Source: Hartmannibacter diazotrophicus
GTDB lineage: Bacteria; Pseudomonadota; Alphaproteobacteria; Rhizobiales; Pleomorphomonadaceae
NCBI RefSeq assembly: GCF_900231165.1
Contig: NZ_LT960614.1
Span: forward strand, 1,176,550 to 1,240,549
Reading direction: 5' to 3'
Length of the DNA stretch: 64,000 nucleotides
Shown here in pieces: positions 45,339-54,940 of this stretch (its first letter is position 1; the number at the start of each line of letters is the position of its first letter). The position numbers were made by a program, and so were the translations under genes. Below the pieces are notes generated by a model, which was not told the origin of the DNA, ran no database searches, and was given only the letters and a program-made list of their open reading frames with translations.

Positions 45339-45353
45339 TTAACTTGCGATTTA
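45339..45353 (+). promoter_or_regulatory. CtrA-type box upstream of ccrM
   Basis: TTAACTTGCGATTTA fits the CtrA consensus TTAA-N7-TTAA with one mismatch (TTTA). It ends 75 bases before the ccrM ATG, a position compatible with the -35 region. CtrA controls ccrM late in the cell cycle in Caulobacter and related bacteria, which makes this plausible; binding here is an inference. Confidence 0.55.
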
Positions 45354-45422
45354 CCTTGTCCGGGCAAAGTTCGTCTCGAGGCCGGGTGGCCCGCGTACCT
45401 TCAGTAATGCGTAAAAGGTTGA

Positions 45423-46592
<1,170 letters not shown>

Positions 46593-46626
46593 GCGCGGGC
46601 TTCCCAAAACCTGCCCGATCTCGAAA

Positions 46627-46667
46627 GGCCCTCGTTCCGGATGTCCCGGACGAGGGCCGTTCTGCTT
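46627..46667 (+). terminator. Rho-independent terminator after ccrM
   Basis: GGCCCTCG (46627-46634) pairs with CGAGGGCC (46651-46658), with a further 5-bp TCCGG/CCGGA inner stem and a 5-base loop; GTTCTGCTT follows. It begins 35 bases after the ccrM stop. The strong stem makes it the best candidate end for the ccrM message. Confidence 0.82.
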
Positions 46668-47261
46668 GCGGAAGCCGGACGGCCGATGACGTGCCGCGAT
46701 GGGAACGGCTGTCCTGAATTGTGGTGCAGAATGGCAACAAAACAACAAAATCGGTCAGACTGTGAATCATCCGGCGACCAATTCTAAATAAACGTTTAGA
46801 TGGAATTTCGTCGGAGAAACATGCGTTTTGGGCCGGCAGAAGACAGGGCCGGCACGTCCTCGAAACGTCGATGGCGATGCGTGGACGGCGCAGCAGATGT
46901 TGGAGCCGTCGAAGTCGTGAACCGGTGCCAGAGCCGAGGCTGCGGACGAAACGCCAACGGCCCATCTTGATATGAGCCGACCGATGTCTCTCCCACTTTC
47001 TCTCTCTCGCAGAAAATTGTGCAGGTGCGCAGAGCGATGCCCGGAACGGCCCAATGTTCACTGAAACAGAACAAAAGTATCAGTTAGTTCGATGGAATGC
47101 GCATCGAGTGTGCGGTGCAATATGGAAAACGGGGCCCGTTTGCCGCGGCAGCCGCGAAAAACGGTTGGAGAATTTGGCTAACAGGCTGAATTAAAAGAAA
47201 ATATTGGGTAGCTCTTGCGTCAGTCCGTGCACTTCATCCGAATACGGGGCAAGACGGCACG
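46668..47261. other. Gene-poor, comparatively AT-rich spacer (594 bases)
   Basis: No coding region I can support. Short frames on both strands have poor codon use, no ribosome-binding site and no domain. By eye this stretch is richer in A and T than any gene nearby. It contains a 6-bp inverted repeat at 46783-46800 (TCTAAA and TTTAGA around TAAACG) and two copies of GGGCCGGCA about 16 bases apart near 46829. It ends at a strong minus-strand terminator (47262-47296). It could hold a further small RNA or be decayed inserted DNA. Confidence 0.5.
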
Positions 47262-47296
47262 AAAAAGGCCCTTCACGATTTTCACCGTGAAGGGCC
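47262..47296 (-). terminator. Rho-independent terminator (minus strand)
   Basis: Read on the minus strand: GGCCCTTCACG, 8-base loop, CGTGAAGGGCC, then TTTTT. The stem is a perfect 11 bp, the strongest in the window. It ends transcription coming from the right, i.e. from the candidate sRNA and/or mutY. Confidence 0.9.
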
Positions 47297-47461
47297 ACAT
47301 GTCGAATATGAACTGATTACGAAAAAAAATAAATTACTTGGCCGAATGAACGAAACCGACTGGACGGAGCTTGCTGCAGATTGTGCGGACCAACCGGGCA
47401 GCAGCCGTGATCGACTTGGACCCCCGACCTCCCTGCAAATTTGACGGCAAAACACCGTCGA
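47262..47461 (-). ncRNA. Candidate small RNA of about 200 nt downstream of mutY
   Basis: Defined by a well-spaced sigma-70 promoter (47468-47496) and a textbook terminator (47262-47296) on the minus strand, about 200 nt apart, with no convincing gene between. The 5' part can form a small GACGG/CCGTC hairpin (about 47443-47459), followed by an AGGGAGG segment. One frame starting at a TTG (about 47445) encodes a basic 38-residue peptide ending GFVHSAK and a TAA at about 47333, but no ribosome-binding site precedes it. I favour an sRNA; a small protein or a mutY 3' processed RNA are alternatives. Confidence 0.55.
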
Positions 47462-47467
47462 GAGTTT

Positions 47468-47496
47468 TTTAAACATCAGAAGGGTCTTGAGTTCAA
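47468..47496 (-). promoter_or_regulatory. Sigma-70-type promoter of the candidate sRNA
   Basis: On the minus strand TTGAAC (47496-47491) and TTTAAA (47473-47468) are separated by 17 bases. The predicted start point is near 47461. It lies 80 bases downstream of the mutY stop codon, so it cannot serve mutY. Confidence 0.55.
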
Positions 47497-47575
47497 GTAA
47501 AATCTTGTGGCTTTTTGTGGCTCTGTGCTCAAAATATGGCATTTGTGGCGCTGAAAAATGATGCGAAATCCCCGT

Positions 47576-48649
47576 TCATAAGCCCGGGCGATGGGGTTCC
47601 GCAGCCTTGAGCACTTTCCGCATGACCGTCGGCAATGCTTCTCCGGCAACGGCTTCGCGACTCGACCACCAATGCTTATCAATGGTTTGATTCGCATGAT
47701 CGGCCACCCCGGTCCAGACCGACAGTACCAGGTGGAAGTGAGTGAACGTGTGCTCCACCGGCCGATTCAATTTCGTCCACTTCGTGCAAATAAATGGAGC
47801 AAACTTTTCTGCGTGGTCGGCCGACTGAGCGGTCCATTCCGTTCCCGGAACTTCGGCCATGCCGCCGAGCAGCCCTTTTTCAGGCCGTTTTCTCAAGAGG
47901 ACGGAGCCATCCGCCTGAAAAACCACGAAGACTGTTCCGTGGCGCGTCGGGCGGGCAGTCTTCGGCGCCTTGCGGGGAAACTGGGCCACATCGGCGTCAT
48001 GGGCGACAAGGCAGCTTTTCTCCCAAGGGCATAGGCCGCAGACGGGCTTGCGCGGCGTGCAGATCGTGGCGCCGAGATCCATCATGGCCTGGGCAAAGTC
48101 GCCGGGTCTGTGATTCGGGGTGACGAGAGTGGCCTTCTCGCGAATCAGCGGTCGTGACCCCGGCAGCGGCTCGGTGAGCCGGAACAGGCGGCTGACGACC
48201 CGTTCCACATTGCCGTCCACGACCACGGCGGGCCTGTCGAAGGCAATCGCGGCGATGGCCGCCGCCGTATAGGCGCCGATGCCGGGCAGCTTGCGCAACT
48301 CCGTCTCGTTGTCGGGAAAGGCGCCGCCATGGTCGGCGACGACGGCGTTGGCGCAGGCCTTCAGGTTGCGCGCTCTGGAATAGTAGCCAAGTCCGGCCCA
48401 GGCTCTGAGAACGTCGTCGAGATCGGCGGCGGCAAGGTCGGCAAGGCTCGGCCAGCGCCGGGTGAAGTCGTCGAAATAGCCTTTGACCGCTGCGACCGTC
48501 GTCTGCTGCAGCATGATTTCCGAAAGCCAGACCCGGTAGGGATCGGGCAGGACGCGCCGTCCGGCCGGCTGTGGCGGCACGCGCCAGGGCAGGGTGCGTG
48601 CATGGGAATCGTACCAGGCAAGCAGCAGTTTCGGATCGGGTGTCGACAT
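47576..48649 (-). CDS. mutY: A/G-specific adenine glycosylase
   Basis: 357 residues. MutY removes adenine mispaired with 8-oxoguanine. Seen: SEIMLQQTTVAAV (catalytic Glu), helix-hairpin-helix LPGIGAYTAAAIAAIAF near 125, catalytic Asp in VVVDGNVERV, the [4Fe-4S] cluster motif CTPRKPVCGLCPWEKSC (C-X6-C-X2-C-X5-C) near 205, and a C-terminal NUDIX-like 8-oxoG recognition domain (from about 237). ATG at 48649. Divergent from the DUF721 gene. Confidence 0.96.
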   Translation of the reverse strand: MSTPDPKLLLAWYDSHARTLPWRVPPQPAGRRVLPDPYRVWLSEIMLQQTTVAAVKGYFDDFTRRWPSLADLAAADLDDVLRAWAGLGYYSRARNLKACANAVVADHGGAFPDNETELRKLPGIGAYTAAAIAAIAFDRPAVVVDGNVERVVSRLFRLTEPLPGSRPLIREKATLVTPNHRPGDFAQAMMDLGATICTPRKPVCGLCPWEKSCLVAHDADVAQFPRKAPKTARPTRHGTVFVVFQADGSVLLRKRPEKGLLGGMAEVPGTEWTAQSADHAEKFAPFICTKWTKLNRPVEHTFTHFHLVLSVWTGVADHANQTIDKHWWSSREAVAGEALPTVMRKVLKAAEPHRPGL

Positions 48650-48894
48650 GCGGGCGACATGACTTCGCTTTGCGGTCTTTTTCAAGAGGGCTGAAACCGG
48701 CGCCCCGTCGGGCCGCGGGTTTGGCCGGCGAACGGCCTGCGTCGACCAAGGAGGGCGCGAAATTGCCCTTGCCGCTGCAGATGTGGCAAAGAGCGCCCAG
48801 CCGTGCGATGATTCGGCGTCGAGGGCGCATGGCCCCTTAGTGTTCGGAAACAAGGCGCCCAGGCGGAACAGCCGGCGTTCAGGATTCCACCATC

Positions 48895-49413
48895 ATGTCC
48901 GAGTGGCAGGAAAATCAGCGCAGACGCAAGGGACCGGTGCCGATCGCCGACATGATTCCGGGTGCGCTGTCGCCTGCCTGCCGCAAACGCGGCTTCAATT
49001 CCGTCGAGCTGGTGGCCCATTGGCCGGACATCGTCGGCGATATCTACGCCGAGACGACCCAGCCTGATCGCATCACATGGCCGCGTCTGCCGGCAGGTGT
49101 CGAGGTCGACGCAGCCGAACCCGCGACGCTGACGTTGCGGGCAAGCGGGACGACGGCGCTGCGCCTGCAGCACGATCTGCCGCGGGTGATCGAGCGGATC
49201 AACATGTTCTTCGGCTGGCGCGCGGTCGGGCGCATCCGCATCGTCCAGATGCCGCTTCAGCCCAGCCTGCGCCGGCAGAGGCCGAAACTGGGGGCGCTGC
49301 CGGAGGAAAAGCGGCAGAAGGTGCATGAGGCTTGCGCCGGAATCGAGGACGACGGGCTGCGCGCGGCGGTGGAGCGCCTCGGCCGGGCTCTTGCATCTCC
49401 GCGCCGTCCGTAG
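48895..49413 (+). CDS. DUF721 (DciA-like) protein
   Basis: 172 residues. DUF721 family: CRKRGFNSVELVAHWPDIVG near 30-49 is the hallmark, followed by TLTLRASGTTALRLQHDLPRVIERIN and a C-terminal Arg-rich portion. DciA proteins recruit replicative helicase DnaB in bacteria without DnaC; whether this alphaproteobacterial member does so is inferred. It precedes dsbA and smc in many Rhizobiales, though here a low-GC insertion separates them. ATG at 48895. Confidence 0.88.
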   Translation: MSEWQENQRRRKGPVPIADMIPGALSPACRKRGFNSVELVAHWPDIVGDIYAETTQPDRITWPRLPAGVEVDAAEPATLTLRASGTTALRLQHDLPRVIERINMFFGWRAVGRIRIVQMPLQPSLRRQRPKLGALPEEKRQKVHEACAGIEDDGLRAAVERLGRALASPRRP

Positions 49414-49435
49414 TCTTTGCATTTCGCTGGATTGG

Positions 49436-49525
49436 CGTGGATCACGCGATCATGCCGCTATTGAAAAGTGGTGTGCTGAATTTCCGGACGCCAAATATTT
49501 GGCTGCAAGATTGAATAGGTTATAG
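49436..49525 (+). pseudogene. Possible gene remnant (frame without start)
   Basis: A plus-strand frame running to a TAG at 49523-49525 reads RDHAAIEKWCAEFPDAKYL and ends AARLNRL. The pattern (charged helix with a W, then F-P-D-A) resembles the inter-strand loop of bifunctional primase-polymerase (Prim-Pol) domains of phage and plasmid origin. There is no start or upstream continuation, as DUF721 ends just before it. The similarity is weak and might be chance. Confidence 0.3.
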
Positions 49526-49583
49526 AAAAGGAAAGTCACGCCAAGACAGCAAGATGCGACTGTCAATTGGAGGCCGGTCTGAA

Positions 49584-49979
49584 ATGCGACCTCTATTTTT
49601 GTTCCTTTGCCTACTTCAATTTGCTGCAACGCCGTCATTGGCCGACTGGGTTCAACAGCCTTATGTGGACCAAGTGTCAAGTTGGACGGAAATAATCAAT
49701 GAGATTGGACAGCGCGAGAAACTGGACGATTCCCAAATGGCGTATACGAAGCGAATGATCGGTGCTTGGATCGTTTTGGGGCCGTGCCGTGAGTCGGATA
49801 AGGCATTGAGTGAAGAAAAACAGCTTAGACGAGATGCTATCTCAGCAATGTCCCTGCCAAATCCCAATAGCGCCATAAACCGAGTACTTCTCATGTCGGT
49901 TGCGATGTTGAGCGCCGTGAATCTTGGACGGGAGCCCCCTGAAAATGTCTGCCGATTTGGACATGACATGATTAGGTGA
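49584..49979 (+). CDS. Orphan secreted hypothetical protein
   Basis: 131 residues; I do not recognise the family. A Sec signal peptide is clear (MRPLFLFLCLLQFAATPSLA, cleavage after about residue 20). The mature protein is mostly helical, with one central Cys (VLGPCRESD) and one near the end (NVCRFGHD) that might form a disulfide, as expected for a periplasmic protein. TTGGAGGCCGG supplies a good ribosome-binding site before the ATG at 49584. Base composition and codon use are much more AT-rich than those of the flanking DUF721 and dsbA genes, suggesting acquired DNA. It is isolated; no partner gene is visible. Confidence 0.65.
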   Translation: MRPLFLFLCLLQFAATPSLADWVQQPYVDQVSSWTEIINEIGQREKLDDSQMAYTKRMIGAWIVLGPCRESDKALSEEKQLRRDAISAMSLPNPNSAINRVLLMSVAMLSAVNLGREPPENVCRFGHDMIR

Positions 49980-50151
49980 TCAGCGTCTTCACGAAAAGCT
50001 GATCGCCTTGGGCTGCACGAGGATGAAAGCCCTTTGCCTGACGCGGCGTTCGGCCATATTTTCAGGTTCCATTCAGCTGGCATCGACTAGGCATGCCTTT
50101 AGCGGCCGGGTGCGGACAGCCCCGGAAAGACAGTCTTCGAGAGGATAAAGA

Positions 50152-50793
50152 ATGATCACGCGTCGAAACCTGATGATGACGAGCGCCGCCGTTGCCGGCC
50201 TTGGGCTGCTTCCGGGCCTCGTCACGGCGGCCCGGGCCGAAAGTTACGACAGCGTCGAACTGATGGTTCCAGGTCCCCTGGGCGACGAGGCTCTGGGCGA
50301 CAAGACCGCCGCCGTCACCGTCATCGAGTATGCCTCGATGACCTGCGGCCACTGCGCCCATTTTCACGAGACGACCTTCGAGCCCTTCAAGAAGAAGTAT
50401 GTCGACACCGGCAAGGTCTATTTCATCTTCCGGGAGTTCCCGCTCGATCCCCTCGCCGCCGCCGGCTTCATGCTGGCCCGCGAGGCGCCGGGCGACAATT
50501 TCTTCCCCATGGTCTCGCTGCTCTTCCACACCCAGAAGGAGTGGGCCTATTCGGACGATCCGGTCGCGGGCCTTCTGAAAATTGCCAAGCAGGTGGGTTT
50601 CACACAGGAAACCTTCGAAGCGACCTTGAAGAATCAGAAGCTCCTCGATGCAGTGAACTGGGTCAGGGATCGGGCTTCGAACCAGTTCGGCGTGAACGCG
50701 ACGCCGACCTTCTTCATCAACGGCGAGAAGATGCCGGGCGCCCTGTCGATGGACGAAATGGACAAGGCCATCGAGCCTTTGCTGAAGAGCTGA
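50152..50793 (+). CDS. DsbA-family thioredoxin-fold disulfide oxidoreductase
   Basis: 213 residues. The N-terminal MITRRNLMMTSAAVAGLG has a twin-arginine motif and hydrophobic core, so it may be exported by Tat (Sec also possible); cleavage after about residue 29. The thioredoxin fold with a helical insert has the active site MTCGHC near residue 65-68 and the cis-Pro loop ATPTFFINGEKM near 184. It oxidises or isomerises periplasmic thiols. AGAGGATAAAG precedes the ATG. It is followed after 40 bases by smc, an arrangement conserved in Rhizobiales. Confidence 0.92.
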   Translation: MITRRNLMMTSAAVAGLGLLPGLVTAARAESYDSVELMVPGPLGDEALGDKTAAVTVIEYASMTCGHCAHFHETTFEPFKKKYVDTGKVYFIFREFPLDPLAAAGFMLAREAPGDNFFPMVSLLFHTQKEWAYSDDPVAGLLKIAKQVGFTQETFEATLKNQKLLDAVNWVRDRASNQFGVNATPTFFINGEKMPGALSMDEMDKAIEPLLKS

Positions 50794-50833
50794 GTACGGC
50801 GCGCGTCGCCGGGGCGGCCATGTCGGATCGGTG

Positions 50834-53800
50834 ATGCAGTTTGAAAAGCTCCGTCTCGTCGGCTTCAAGTCTTTCGTTGAGCCGACGGAATTCCTGATCG
50901 AGCCCGGCCTCACCGGAGTGGTGGGGCCGAATGGCTGCGGCAAGTCGAATCTTGTCGAGGCCCTGCGTTGGGTCATGGGCGAAAACTCCTACAAGAACAT
51001 GCGCGCGTCCGGCATGGACGACGTCATCTTCTCCGGTTCGACCCATCGACCGGCGCGCAACAGCGCCGAAGTCACGCTTCTGCTGGCCAACACGGAGCGG
51101 GAGGCGCCGGCCGCCTTCAACGATGCGGACCGGCTGGAGGTGACGCGCCGGATCGAGCGCGAGGCCGGCTCCGTCTACCGGATCAATTCGCGCGAGGTGC
51201 GCGCCCGCGACGTGCAGCTCCTCTTTGCCGATGCCTCGACCGGCTCGCGCTCGCCCTCGATGGTGCGTCAGGGCCAGATCGGCGAACTGATCGCGGCGCG
51301 GCCCTCTGCGCGGCGCCAGATTCTGGAAGAGGCGGCGGGCATTTCCGGTCTCCACAGCCGCCGCCACGAGGCGGAGTTGCGTCTCAAGGCTGCCGAGCAG
51401 AATCTCGACCGCCTCGAGGACGTCCTGAGCGAGATCGATGTGCGCCTCGATGCCCTGAAGCGGCAGTCCCGTCAGGCGTCGCGCTATCGCACTCTGTCCC
51501 GGGAAATCCGCAAGGAAGAGGCTGCGCTTGCCTATCTGCGCTGGCGGGCAAGTTCCGCCGCCTGCGAGGAGGCGGACGCGGCGTTGGCCGAGGTCGTGCT
51601 GGCGCTGGCCGATGCCCAGACGGCACAGGCCGAGGCCGCCCGCATCGAGGCGATCGCCGCGCATGCCCTGCCTCAGGCGCGCGAGAAGGCCGCGGCTGCA
51701 GGGGCCGCCCTGCAACGCCTGCAGGCCGCCTTGGGCGAATCGGAGGCGGAAGAAAAGCGGGTTCGCAGCCGGATTGAGGATCTTGCCCGGCGCGGCGAGG
51801 AAGCCGAGCGCGACCTTGCCCGCGAGCAGTCACTTGTCGAAGACAACGACCAGCGCCTTGGCGATCTTGCCCGTGCCATGGCCGAAATCGTTGCCGAGGG
51901 CGAAGGCGATGCGGCCCGGCTGGCCGAGGCGAGCGGCGCCCGCGACGATGCGGCCGATCTTCTGGCCGAGGCCGAATTCGAACTCGACCGGATCACCCAG
52001 GAACACGCCCAGGCCGAGGCGCAGCGCGAGGCGCTGGAGCGCTCGGTTCGCGATGCCGCCGGCCGGACGGCAAGGCTGGGGGACGAACTTACCTGCACGG
52101 ACCACGATCTCGATGACCTTGAGCGGCGCATGGCCGCTCAGGCTCCGCTGGTGCAAGCGGCGGACGCGGCGGAGGCTGCCGAGATCGCCCTCTCGGACGC
52201 CGAAAAGCGCGGCGATGCCGCCGAGGCCGCGATCGAGGCGGCCGCGAACGGCGAGCGCGCCGCGCGCCAGCAGCTTGGCGAGGCCGAGCGCGAACTTGGC
52301 AGGCTCGACACCGAGGCGCGCACGCTCGCCCGCATTCTGAATGTCGAGATGGGCCAGCTTTTCCCGCCGCTCGTCGATCAGGTGACGGCCAAGCGCGGCT
52401 ACGAGACCGCCCTTGGTGCCGCCCTCGGCGACGACATGGAAGCGCCGGTCGACGAGCGCGCGCCCGCGCACTGGTCGGTGCCGGGACCGGGCGACGACGA
52501 TCCGCCGCTGCCTGATGGTGTCTCGCCGCTGAGCGCTTATGTGAAGGCGCCCGATGCGCTGATCCGTTGCCTTGCCCAGATCGGGGTCGTCGATCGGTCG
52601 GAGGGCGAGGACATGCGCATGCGCCTGAAGCCCGGCCAGCGGCTCGTTTCCCGCGAAGGCGACCTCTGGCGCTGGGACGGCTATGTGGCTGGCGCCGAGG
52701 CGCCGACGCCGGCCGCCCAGCGGCTGGAAAGCCGCAACCGGCTCGCCGAACTCGACGCGAGGGCAGCGGATCTGCGCAAACGTGTGGCCATCGAACGCGG
52801 CAACGTCGCCAGCGCGCAGGCAAAGTCGCAAGAGGCGCGTGAGGAGGAAAAGGCGGCGCGCGAAGCTGTCCGTGCCGCCAATCGGGCTCTCGGTGAAGCG
52901 AAGGACCGCAAGGCCGCGGCTGAGCGCGCCGCGTCCGAACTGGCGATGCGGCGCGAGTCCCTCGCCCAGCAGCGCGAACGTCTCGACCAGCAACTCGCCG
53001 AAGCCCTGGACGCTGCTGCGGACGCCGAGCGAAGGCTGGCAGCCCTGCCGGACCATTCCGCTCTTGTCACCGCGCTCTCGGCGATCCGTGCCAGAGCGGC
53101 AGAGCGGCGGGCGGAACTGGCGGAAGCGCGCTCGGCCGTCGACGGACTGGAGCGCGAAGCGGCGCTGCGCAAACGCCGGCTTGCCGACCTTGAGGACGAA
53201 AAGGCCGGGTGGGAGCGCCGCTTTGCTGAGGCGCGGCGCCAGATGGCGGTTCTTGAAGAGCGCAGCATCGCGATCGCCGCCGAGCGGGAGGCGTTGGCGG
53301 AGCGGCCCGGGCAGCTTGTCGCCGCGCGGGGAAAACTCATTTTCCAGATCGATGAAGCCCGCGCGACGAGCGTCGCCGCAGCCGATGCCCTGGCCCGTGC
53401 GGAGACCGAGGCGAGTGCGGCCGACAAGGCTGCCCGCCAGGCCCTGGTCGCCTTCGGCGAGGTGCGTGAGGGAAAGGCGCGCGCCGAGGAACGCGTGGCG
53501 GCGGCGCGGATGCGCCGCGAGGATCTCGAGGCGGAAATCACCGAACATTTCGAGGCCCAGCCTGCGGCCCTCGCCGCCATCGCCGAGATCAGGACCGATG
53601 CGCCGCTACCCCGGATCGATGGCATCGAAAGCCGGCTTGACCGCTTGCGGCAGGAGCGGGAGCGCCTCGGCGGCGTCAATCTTCAGGCGGAAACGGAAGC
53701 TGGCGAGGTCGAGGAGCGGCGCACGGCGCTCCTGTCCGAGCGGGACGATCTGATCGAGGCCATCCGGCGTCTGCGCGGCGCGATCCAGAACCTGAACCGC

Positions 53801-54292
53801 GAGGCCCGCGAGCGCCTGCTCTCCTCGTTCAATGTCGTGAACGAGCATTTTCAGCGCCTTTTCAAGCACTTGTTCGGCGGTGGAACGGCCGAGCTGCAGC
53901 TCGTGGACTCCGACGATCCGCTGGATGCGGGCCTCGAGATTCTCGCCCGGCCACCGGGCAAGAAGCCCCAGACGATGACGCTTCTGTCGGGCGGCGAGCA
54001 GGCGCTGACGGCCATGGCTCTGATCTTCGCCGTCTTCCTGACCAACCCCGCGCCGATCTGCGTGCTCGACGAGGTGGATGCCCCGCTCGACGATGCCAAC
54101 GTGGAGCGTTACTGCGATCTGCTCGACGAGATGGTGCGCGGCACATCGACGCGTTTTCTGGTGATCACGCACAACCCGATCACCATGGCGCGCATGCGCC
54201 GGCTCTTCGGCGTCACGATGTCCGAACGCGGTGTTTCTCAGCTGGTTTCCGTGGACCTTGAAACGGCCGGCCGCTTCCTTGAGGCAGTCTGA
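50834..54292 (+). CDS. smc: Chromosome segregation protein SMC
   Basis: 1152 residues. ATPase of the condensin complex with ScpA/ScpB that organises chromosome arms. N-terminal Walker A GPNGCGKS at 31-38 and a long coiled coil (about 165-485), a hinge domain (about 495-620), a second coiled coil (about 650-960) and the C-terminal signature LLSGGEQALTAMAL with Walker B CVLDEVDAPLDDANV complete the rod. The start is the ATG at 50834; a GTG one codon earlier is equally possible. The long Ala/Glu/Arg-rich coiled coil produces long open frames on the opposite strand that are not genes. Confidence 0.97.
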   Translation: MQFEKLRLVGFKSFVEPTEFLIEPGLTGVVGPNGCGKSNLVEALRWVMGENSYKNMRASGMDDVIFSGSTHRPARNSAEVTLLLANTEREAPAAFNDADRLEVTRRIEREAGSVYRINSREVRARDVQLLFADASTGSRSPSMVRQGQIGELIAARPSARRQILEEAAGISGLHSRRHEAELRLKAAEQNLDRLEDVLSEIDVRLDALKRQSRQASRYRTLSREIRKEEAALAYLRWRASSAACEEADAALAEVVLALADAQTAQAEAARIEAIAAHALPQAREKAAAAGAALQRLQAALGESEAEEKRVRSRIEDLARRGEEAERDLAREQSLVEDNDQRLGDLARAMAEIVAEGEGDAARLAEASGARDDAADLLAEAEFELDRITQEHAQAEAQREALERSVRDAAGRTARLGDELTCTDHDLDDLERRMAAQAPLVQAADAAEAAEIALSDAEKRGDAAEAAIEAAANGERAARQQLGEAERELGRLDTEARTLARILNVEMGQLFPPLVDQVTAKRGYETALGAALGDDMEAPVDERAPAHWSVPGPGDDDPPLPDGVSPLSAYVKAPDALIRCLAQIGVVDRSEGEDMRMRLKPGQRLVSREGDLWRWDGYVAGAEAPTPAAQRLESRNRLAELDARAADLRKRVAIERGNVASAQAKSQEAREEEKAAREAVRAANRALGEAKDRKAAAERAASELAMRRESLAQQRERLDQQLAEALDAAADAERRLAALPDHSALVTALSAIRARAAERRAELAEARSAVDGLEREAALRKRRLADLEDEKAGWERRFAEARRQMAVLEERSIAIAAEREALAERPGQLVAARGKLIFQIDEARATSVAAADALARAETEASAADKAARQALVAFGEVREGKARAEERVAAARMRREDLEAEITEHFEAQPAALAAIAEIRTDAPLPRIDGIESRLDRLRQERERLGGVNLQAETEAGEVEERRTALLSERDDLIEAIRRLRGAIQNLNREARERLLSSFNVVNEHFQRLFKHLFGGGTAELQLVDSDDPLDAGLEILARPPGKKPQTMTLLSGGEQALTAMALIFAVFLTNPAPICVLDEVDAPLDDANVERYCDLLDEMVRGTSTRFLVITHNPITMARMRRLFGVTMSERGVSQLVSVDLETAGRFLEAV

Positions 54293-54429
54293 CACATCGT
54301 CAGGTTCGCCGGGGCGGGCGCTCCGGTGAAGGCATTCGGGATCAGCCATTGTGCCCATTGGTATGCCATGGTAAATGCTGCAAGGTTTTTCTAAGTAAAA
54401 ACAACGACATAATACTTTTGAGCGCCGCC

Positions 54430-54458
54430 TTGACAGCTTTCGGGTCGCTGACTATTGT
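54430..54458 (+). promoter_or_regulatory. Sigma-70 promoter of the atp operon
   Basis: TTGACA (54430-54435) and TATTGT (54453-54458) are 17 bases apart; the -35 hexamer matches the consensus perfectly. Predicted start point near 54465, 74 bases before the atpI ATG. This is the clearest vegetative promoter in the window. Confidence 0.72.
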
Positions 54459-54538
54459 GCGCCCGACTTCGGGTGCTTGGGTCGGCGTGTGACGCAGGAA
54501 TGCCGGGAAACGGCGAGACGACGGCGGATGCGACGCAA

Positions 54539-54871
54539 ATGAGCGATCCGGGCAACGATCATAGCGATCAGGACGATCTGGCCAAGCGCAAGGCGAAGCT
54601 GGAGCAGGCCCTGGCGAAAATCAAGGACGACCAGGCGAAGGCCAGGGCGCCCGAAGGTAACGACTTCGGCTCGAATTACAGCAAGGCCTTTCGTCTTGCG
54701 AGTGAGTTCGTCGGTGGCGTTCTTGTCGGTGCGGTATTGGGGTGGGGAATTGACCGGTTGCTGGGGACATCTCCGATCGGTCTCATTGTCCTCCTCATTC
54801 TTGGCTTTGCTGCGGGCGTCCTAGGAATGGCGCGCGCCAGTCGCGTTGATGATGATGCCGCGCCGAAATAA
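54539..54871 (+). CDS. atpI: ATP synthase accessory protein AtpI
   Basis: 110 residues. A charged, coiled-coil-forming N-terminus (about 15-45) is followed by two transmembrane helices (about 58-77 and 82-102). The pattern SKAFRLASEFVGGVLVGAVLGWGIDRLLGT is typical of AtpI of alphaproteobacteria (positions 54674-54763). AtpI helps to assemble the c-ring. ATG at 54539 is used; an upstream ATG at 54500 would add a poorly conserved leader. First gene of the operon. Confidence 0.88.
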   Translation: MSDPGNDHSDQDDLAKRKAKLEQALAKIKDDQAKARAPEGNDFGSNYSKAFRLASEFVGGVLVGAVLGWGIDRLLGTSPIGLIVLLILGFAAGVLGMARASRVDDDAAPK

Positions 54872-54940
54872 CGGCGTGGTGATAATTGAGAGAAGTCGTG
54901 GGCCGGTGGGGCCGGCGACGATCGAGAGGGGAGTGCTCAG

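Noticed and set aside
48866-48880. GAAC-N7-GTTC upstream of the DUF721 gene, resembling a LexA box
   Set aside because: The half-sites are inverted instead of direct repeats; the alphaproteobacterial LexA operator needs GAAC-N7-GAAC.
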